Assembly: GCF_036884655.1 (NCBI RefSeq)
Contig: NC_088354.1
Coordinates: 19,206,001 to 19,270,000, forward strand
Reading direction: 5' to 3'
Origin: Musa acuminata AAA Group
Lineage: Eukaryota > Streptophyta > Magnoliopsida > Zingiberales > Musaceae
Length of the DNA: 64,000 nucleotides
Each line of letters begins with the position of its first letter. Within the stretch, counting starts at the first letter, position 1. The position numbers and the translations under genes were made by a program. A model generated the notes under the pieces. The model did no database searches. It was given only the letters and a program-made list of their open reading frames with translations, and was not told the DNA's origin. Positions 57,854 through 64,000 of this stretch are shown here, piece by piece.

Positions 57854-59230
57854 TACTTTTCATGAGTTATTTTTAATTTAGTTTAGAATAATTATTTTAT
57901 TACATGTTTAATAATGTAATGAAAATGTAAAAAATTAGGAAGCATGCTTATCATTCTAGTAAATTCAAAAATAATCATGAAAATTACATGTTTTATGATA
58001 AATAAAATAATTTTGATTAAAAATGCCTTATGTTTTTATGATGTAATAATGCAATAAAATGTTAGATATAAATTTAATGCTTGTACACTTAACAAAATTA
58101 ATTTAAGAAACAATAATGTATATCATGTTGATTTCCATATTGTTTCTCGATTTTGATTAGAGATGCTATATGATTAATGAAATCATGTTTGATTTGAAGT
58201 AATGCATAATGATCATGCTTAATAAGTTTATATTTCAAAATTATACATAATGATTTTTGGATAATTTATGGTTTATTGATCTTGATGATTTCCATGATGA
58301 GATTTACTCTTTCGATTTATAAACCATGATGTATGGTTTTCATATGAAAAAGACAAAGGCATGCTTGTATGAAACAAACAACTTTAAATGAAACACATAA
58401 AAAGGAAAATATATTATCATTAGAATTAAAATAATGAATCTATTTATGTTATGAATTTTGTGAATCTCTCAAAAATTATTTTGATTTGAAAATTTGAATT
58501 TGAATGAGTTTTTTCGAGACTTATAAAATGAAATCTTTTATGAATCAAGATTTTTCATGATCTCCTAAGAATTCTTTTTGTTATTTATTTAAGAAGAGAT
58601 TTATTAAAATGAATCATGGTTTCTCTTAATTTTTTGGAATTATAACTTGAGAATTTTTTTTATACAAATCAAGATAGTTTACTATGATTCTTTCTTTTCG
58701 CTATTTGAGTTATCCAAAAAGAATCATAATATGTCTCTTGATATTCACAATTTATATTCATAAATCGTATATCTCATCACCCAATTAATTCTTCTTGATA
58801 TTCTTCATGTGATGATATGAATGCATGAAATACTCATGATATTATTTTGATGTATACAAATGAGAAGTTATGATCATGCATGGTAGGATGTAATATGATA
58901 AATTGATACCATCATGTGAAATATTTATGATTTAGAATTATGCATGCAATACTCATGCTTTTTATTATGATGATGTATATGATGTATTGCATATGATGTG
59001 AATCATGATCAAAATTGTTTTGATTTGAATTCAAGACTTATCTTAATTATGGCATAATTTAAAAATTGATGTAATGGGAAAAGTTTTGCATTATTATAAC
59101 CACCCCTTCTTTTTGACAATGACAAAGGGGGAGCAAAACTTGCTAGCTTGCACTTCTCAAAAGAGAAGAAAAAATGATGCTATCTTGTGAATTTTGCTAA
59201 GTTACACATTTCAAGAAAATAAAAAAATGA
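57854..59230 (+). other. 3' non-coding region of element K, truncated
   Basis: AT-rich, with the phrase GACAATGACAAAGGGGGAG near 59113 and one or two GCTAGCTTGC units after it. It then breaks off. The second polypurine-like phrase, polypurine tract and 3' LTR are missing. Confidence 0.7.
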
Positions 59231-61595
59231 TGATATTGATTCTCAATTGGGGTCATAATTCTCAAAGGCAAGTGTTCTAACCCCATCCTACAGAAATATT
59301 AGTCTTTGTTCTTATATTGATTCTGAATAATCTGAAAGATTTCTGCTTAGAACCTGATATTTCTCTCTTTGGATATAAAACCATGAATTTGAAATTTTTT
59401 GGTAAACTGACCCCTATACACTGTTTCAGCTGTAATTTTTAGCACCAAATGTGGAGTTATGTAGGACCTAGTTTATTTGAAATTAGACTCCTATATATTT
59501 CTTTTGACACTAATTTTGAAAATTTTGGACACCGAATACTTACCCAAACGTCTGTTTCAAATGAGCCTATAGATGCTGAAAATAGAGATCAAAATTTCTG
59601 ACCTTTTGATACTAAAATACCTATAAGTCCCTATTGGAAATTCTGATTTATACCAAACTAACATTTTTCAAAACTAGACTTGTAGACCTTTCTTTTTATA
59701 TATATATTGAAAAATTTGGAATTCAAATGCCTATCCTGCTATCTGTTGAACCTGACCCTATGAGTTCTGCAAAACAGTAATTTTATTTTTGACCTTTTGT
59801 CACTAAATCAATGGTAACTCCTTGTTGGAAACCTTGATTCGTACGAAATGTGTTTCATCAAAAAATAGATTGATATATCTTTCGATAATAGCTTTCTTGA
59901 GAGTATTGGAGTATAATTGATAATCTGAAGTATTTATTCAATGTGCCTCTTGAATTCTGTTAGAAATCAAGCTTTGATCGATTTCGTATATTCTGTTTTC
60001 ATTTATTTGGAAATAGATTTTATTCAGTTCCCTTCTCTCAATTAAGGCTTATATTAATACTTGAATTCTGGTTTACTCTTGTCTATAATTTATTTACATT
60101 CTTGAAACATATTGTGTAACGTTTATGCTGTATCACATTGACTCATATAGGCACATGTATATCCCATTGTTCCGCATTTGCTTTCGATATGTGTCTATTC
60201 TAATTTCATTCCTTTGGATATCAAATTCATCTAACCTTCTTATTTGAATTAAGCTGTATGTGATTGCTTGAATTCCGTGTGTGCTCTTGCTTTCATTTCC
60301 TTTCAAGTCTGAATATAATTGTGAAATATTATTACTTACTTCGTATTGACTCGTAAAAGCATATGTACGTTTTGTTGTTCCGCATGTGCTTCCGATATGT
60401 GTTATTTATTGTTCATACTATTGTTTTGTACTCTAGTGTTTATGGGATATTATGAATCTTTGCCAGAAATGGTGAAGGGAGTTATGCATAAAGCCTGTGA
60501 TGCTTTGCCGGCCCTTATGACTTCCCTTAGACGTGGGTGGATGGAGCTCCCAGACATGGGAGACTTATGTTTGGTGGTCATTTAGAAATGGATGTACCAT
60601 ATTATGTTATGGTCTCACTTCACCTTTTGTATGTTTGATATGGTATCTAGAGCTTTGGTTATGTATTTCTATACATGCTTTGGATAAGAATGATATGAAT
60701 GCAATGCCAATTCAACGTTTGAGCTTTTGTTTCGTATTCCTTCTTTGAAATGCTTCAAAATGGTCCATACATCATTGATATGTTTCGAAATATTTTATTT
60801 ATCATTGATATGCTCTGAAACATTTCATACGCTTTTGATATGCTCCGAAATATTTCATTTGCTATTGTTATGCTTCGAAATGTTTCATATGTAGTTGATA
60901 TGCTCCGGAACATTTCATACGCTATTGATATGCTCCAATTGTGATTCTGCACCAAATGAGATTATGTCTATGAATTCTTATATTCTGCCTTGCATTTTGA
61001 AACCTTATTTGTTTGAAAATTACCCTATTTTACCATGGATATGTTAGTCACTTGCCGAGCTTTATATGCTCACCCCATTGCTATATAAATTTTTCAAGAT
61101 AGCTTGTCGCTTGCTTAAATGTTAAGATTGGGCTGAGGTAGTGGAAAGCTAAAAGATTTTGGGTAGATCTTTATTAGTATATATGTTTTTGTTGTATAAG
61201 CACACTCTGCATCTAATAAAATGTTGATGATGAATCTAAACTTGTGGATTTTGTATAAGTTTAAAGGACCTCTCATGTTTAGGATTCTGGGATGTTAAGT
61301 TTAATTCGTGTAGTGATATGAACTTATAGTAAACGTTGGTTTTGTGATCGTATAGACTCTCACACTTGTGAATTTATGTTGTGGTTATTATTTTGGTGAG
61401 TTGGGTTCAGATTTTATGAATCATCGAGCGATGTGTTGTATGTTTATGAGCTGCACAGGGTTTATAAATTTGTAGATTATAGAGGTGAAATTTTGATCTG
61501 AATGTTTTCTTAGTGACCTCAAATGTGTGTTTGGATCCTGGATGGATTTGTTTTGAAAAATTTTTAATATTATCGATATTTTGAGGGGCGTGACA
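59231..61595 (+). repeat. LTR-like segment of an unrelated element (possibly Ty3/gypsy)
   Basis: About 2.4 kb with no coding capacity, different in composition from both neighbours. It could start at TGATATTG (59231), and it ends GAGGGGCGTGACA (61583-61595), a style of ending known from long plant gypsy LTRs. The short block GATGGAGCTCCCAGACATGG (60538 on) is also in that style from memory. No target duplication is found. It directly abuts the broken gag of element H. A region of repeated GATATGCTCCGAAA words lies at 60770-60940. Confidence 0.45.
60770..60950. repeat. Short tandem-like array, period about 30 bp
   Basis: Five to six diverged units of the form ATTGATATGCTCCGAAAC followed by ATTTCATA with variable spacing. 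On the minus strand it gives a repetitive ISIAYEMFRS-type frame, which is not a gene. Confidence 0.8.
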
Positions 61596-61596
61596 C

Positions 61597-62013
61597 TATC
61601 CACTCCATCATGTTTAAGATATGGTTCTAAACCAATGTCCCCTCAATCATCCTAGCCCGGAAGAGGCTCTTAGATATCTTATATCGCTGAGTCCTTCCCT
61701 GTTCCTCAAATAGTTTACGGACATATAAGAGAATGGATCTGGCATCCATCTTTTCATGTTGTCTCTGCAACTCATGAGGCATAGAGCCCAACATATAACA
61801 CTAAACAAGAGTAGAGTTATCAATATACTTCACATAGCGAGCGATCTCATCCTCGCTTGCCCCTTCCTCGGGCGTAGGCATCATTGTATCAAGGGCATAT
61901 GCGATTTTCTCTGCCATGAGAATAATTCTCAAATTGCAAAGCCAATCCGTATAATTTGGACCAGTGAGGTGGTGGACATCAAGTATGCCATATAAGGGAT
62001 TTGAAAGTGACAT
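61597..62013 (-). pseudogene. gag fragment of element H
   Basis: From the ATG at 62013: PLYGILDVHHLTGPNYTDW, LRIILMAEKIAYALD, then EDEIARYVKYIDNS (to about 61801). After a frameshift: MLGSMPHELQRQHEKMDARS, LFEEQGRTQRYKIS and LFRARM, to about 61597. This is a typical copia Gag N-terminus. It is truncated by the adjoining LTR-like segment. Confidence 0.8.
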
Positions 62014-63642
62014 TTTTTGAAAATAAAGATGTAGCAGAAATAAATAACACAGATTTTACAGAAAATAAATAATCAAGATATGGACTTCTATCTTAATATG
62101 CTTCCACTATTTTACTAGCGAGTCACGCGACACTCTCAGCACGTAAAACGGAAGTTTTCGATAGACTTCTAGTGTGGATCAAGATCCAACCAGCGTCTTA
62201 GTGTAATCTCGAGGGACTCGACCAATCACACTAAGCTCAAAAGGTATGCAACTCTTGCCGATCATAACTCCTTATGATTCTCATCCTATTCGGCCTTCGA
62301 ATCACCATAGTCTCAAGAGACTCGACTAACCATGATGTTTGGTTAAGCCAACACCATCATTACAAGATGAGTCTGATTCGATGATATACCCTCGAGGGAC
62401 TCGACCAAGCATACCATGTCCTCAGGTCACCGGTGACATCTCTATGTCATAGGCAAGATAGCAAATCGCGATATAGGTGAGCCTCAAGAGACTCAACCAA
62501 CATAACCTACACTGGGAATCGGTCCCTATCTATAACGATGGAAGGTTATGTAGGTAAATCTAATTGCCTCACGTTTACTAACTTAATATTATCGAGAGAG
62601 GGGTTTCTATGATTTGGTCTCCTAATATGACATATCACATATATACATATTTAATATATATCTATATCGCATGCGAATGTATATACATATCTAGTAGGTG
62701 TATAAGCAATTACACCAGATGATCATGGACCACAGCCTAATGTGATCAGGCCCGAGCCAATGGGCCTAATCACTCACATCAAGATCTATATGTGCAATGG
62801 TGCATCTCTGTGTCCTGTGATCGTCCATCTTGTCCTCGTCGGTTCCGTCGGTATCTCGACGCATCTCCATGCATCGTAATTGTCCGTCTCGTGGGTCCCG
62901 CTATCGCTTACACGCTCCCGCTACGCCTCCTCATGTGATTACAACTTAATCATAGGCACGCAGGCCCGACAATAAACGAGAAATAAAATAGAGGTTCGTA
63001 GGCTCCAATAATAATAATCACAAGTATATACATCATACGATCCATGATCATCCATTCATCACATGTATAAATCATCATCATGTATGACTACTAGATAATA
63101 ATAATAAAATAATAATCAATTAAACCTTTTAATTAATTAATATTTTCTGAATTCAGGGACATGTAGGAAATTTTTTAATTTTTGAGGGGTATTTTCATAA
63201 TTTAAATAAAAGGATAAATTTAAAATTTCTCAAATTCATAGGGGCAAAACTATATTTTTGCCCAAAACACTAATACCCTTCTCCCTTTCCCCTGCTACTA
63301 CCGCCGCAACCACCACCCTGCTGGCGGTAGCCTGTGCGACGGGGAGCGGGGGCGTCACCCCTGCCTATGGCAACGCTGCCGCTGTAGGTGGGCGCGGTGC
63401 AGTGCCCGCCGCTGCGGGCACCAGTGCTCGCAGCAAGCTGCTAGCTGCTGGCAACTAGCAGCCAACCACCTACACGTAGATGGCCAAGGCTGCAAGTAGC
63501 CTTGGGCCACTTTTGTGTCGATAGTAAGGGAAGCAATAGTTGCTGCCCTTCCTCGCCTTTATCGTCAACGATCTTGACAATAAAATTCCTCCTAAAACAC
63601 AATATACGCAGTTCAAAGCCAATCTATCACATGAACAACCTA
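62014..63642 (-). other. Long untranslated leader of element H
   Basis: 1.6 kb between primer site and gag. It holds four copies of an 18-bp motif (62208-62500), an AT-rich part with ATAATA runs (62990-63140), and a GC-rich low-complexity block (63285-63440). The 66-codon Ala/Gly-rich frame at 63258-63458 is composition-driven. Confidence 0.65.
62208..62500. repeat. Four dispersed copies of an 18-bp motif
   Basis: CTCGAGGGACTCGACCAA at 62208 and 62391; variants CTCAAGAGACTCGACTAA at 62312 and CTCAAGAGACTCAACCAA at 62483. Spacing is 104, 79 and 92 bp. The first copy is flanked by the inverted pair CTTAGTGT / ACACTAAG. Confidence 0.85.
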
Positions 63643-63654
63643 GCTCTGATACCA
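63643..63654 (-). promoter_or_regulatory. Primer binding site of element H
   Basis: GCTCTGATACCA, exact reverse complement of TGGTATCAGAGC, one base from the LTR. Confidence 0.85.
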
Positions 63655-63655
63655 C

Positions 63656-64000
63656 TGTTAGGTAATCTTAGGGACAACATCATATACATAGTGGAAGAAT
63701 AGAAAATAAAATCCCCAATTCCCAAAGATATGTTCGTCGTCGTCCGAATATTAGTGCAAAAAATCCATGAAACTTAAAACTGCATATAGTAAAGATTGTG
63801 TTACCTAGGGAGATCGTATATCCCTGAATCCTTGTAGATCTCTGGGAGAGGGTGAAGGAGGTCAAGTGCCCTCCTCTCTAGTGGTGATCCACACAGCAGG
63901 GCTACAACGACACTCGGGGAGGAGAATAGGATAGGCAAGCAAAGGCTCTAGCCTATGAACCATTGAATCCCTCCTATTTTTAGAGGTCCCCTATCAAACC
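63656..64000 (-). repeat. Partial 5' LTR of element H
   Basis: Begins TGTTAGGTAATC on the plus strand (LTR 3' end) and runs off the window. Blocks such as TCAGGGATATA, CACTTGAC, CTTCACCCTCTC, CTGTGTGGATCA and GGGGACCTCTA occur in the same order in solo LTR D (22900-23433). By eye about 70-75 percent similar. Confidence 0.85.

Larger units (their letters stand above)
55541..59230 (+). mobile_element. Element K: gag-only Sirevirus-like copia element, truncated at both ends
   Basis: Contains the last ~1.03 kb of a 5' LTR, primer site, gag with an internal tandem duplication, and 1.4 kb of non-coding DNA that stops shortly after the first polypurine-like phrase. There is no pol. It has no target duplication because both ends were lost: the left end abuts RNase H of element F and the right end abuts an unrelated LTR-like segment. 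Confidence 0.8.
61596..64000 (-). mobile_element. Element H: copia element, gag to 5' LTR, cut by the window edge
   Basis: On the minus strand: partial LTR (63656 to the right edge), primer site, a 1.6-kb leader, and the first ~140 codons' worth of gag before the sequence is replaced at 61595 by the LTR-like segment. Its LTR matches solo LTR D. The Gag is of the LTGPNYTDWLCNLRIIL type, unlike those of B/G and F. Confidence 0.8.

Noticed and set aside
60346..60748. Two overlapping frames of 79 and 71 codons
   Set aside because: They lie in the LTR-like segment and overlap each other in different frames. There is no recognisable domain.
63258..63458. Ala/Gly-rich 66-codon frame
   Set aside because: It reflects a GC-rich low-complexity block in the untranslated leader of element H on the opposite strand.
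1..64000. tRNA or rRNA genes
   Set aside because: The only tRNA-like matches are the 11-12 base primer sites next to LTRs. No cloverleaf or rRNA segment was recognised.

Overview
This window is nuclear DNA of a flowering plant, most likely a monocot. Long AT, GA and AC microsatellites, one intronless F-box gene of a plant-only family, and dense nested Ty1/copia LTR retrotransposons point to a plant. The repeat style (Maximus/Sirevirus-like copia elements with GC-rich palindromes in their LTRs) recalls banana relatives (Musaceae), but that placement is inference from memory and has not been searched.

Layout. Positions 1-8700 are low-copy DNA: microsatellites, a possible 5' end of a small secreted-protein gene on the minus strand (365-574), a relic of a copia integrase (3753-4028), and the only clearly intact host gene, an F-box/DUF295 gene (6778-7845) with a TATA box 140 bp upstream. 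From about 8715 to the end almost everything is retrotransposon. In order: element A (8715-14264, +, gag-only, 5' truncated); a second copy of the integrase relic; element B (14537-29646, +, decayed gag-pol) carrying nested element C (15658-21160, -, gag-only) and solo LTR D (21829-23433); the rest of the integrase relic; element F (about 30317-55540, +, a different copia lineage) split by element G (33056-53837, -, gag-pol). G itself carries a LARD-like element I (34318-38871) in one LTR and a young gag-only element J (45610-53119, -) in the other. Next come element K (55541-59230, +, gag-only, truncated at both ends), a long LTR-like segment (59231-61595) and the gag, leader and partial LTR of element H (61596-64000, -).

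How the parts relate. B and G are coding (formerly autonomous) members of one Sirevirus-like family. A, C, J and K share that family's LTR type, tRNA-Met primer site, polypurine tract and 3' non-coding region, but all lack pol, and their Gag loses the zinc knuckle and ends with the same short tail. They therefore look like one long-lived non-autonomous lineage rather than four independent deletions. By eye their LTR pairs range from clearly diverged (C) to about 98 percent identical (J). D and H belong to another LTR family, I is a non-coding LARD, and F is a Tork-like copia. No tRNA, rRNA or CRISPR array was seen. All coordinates and identities were read by eye.
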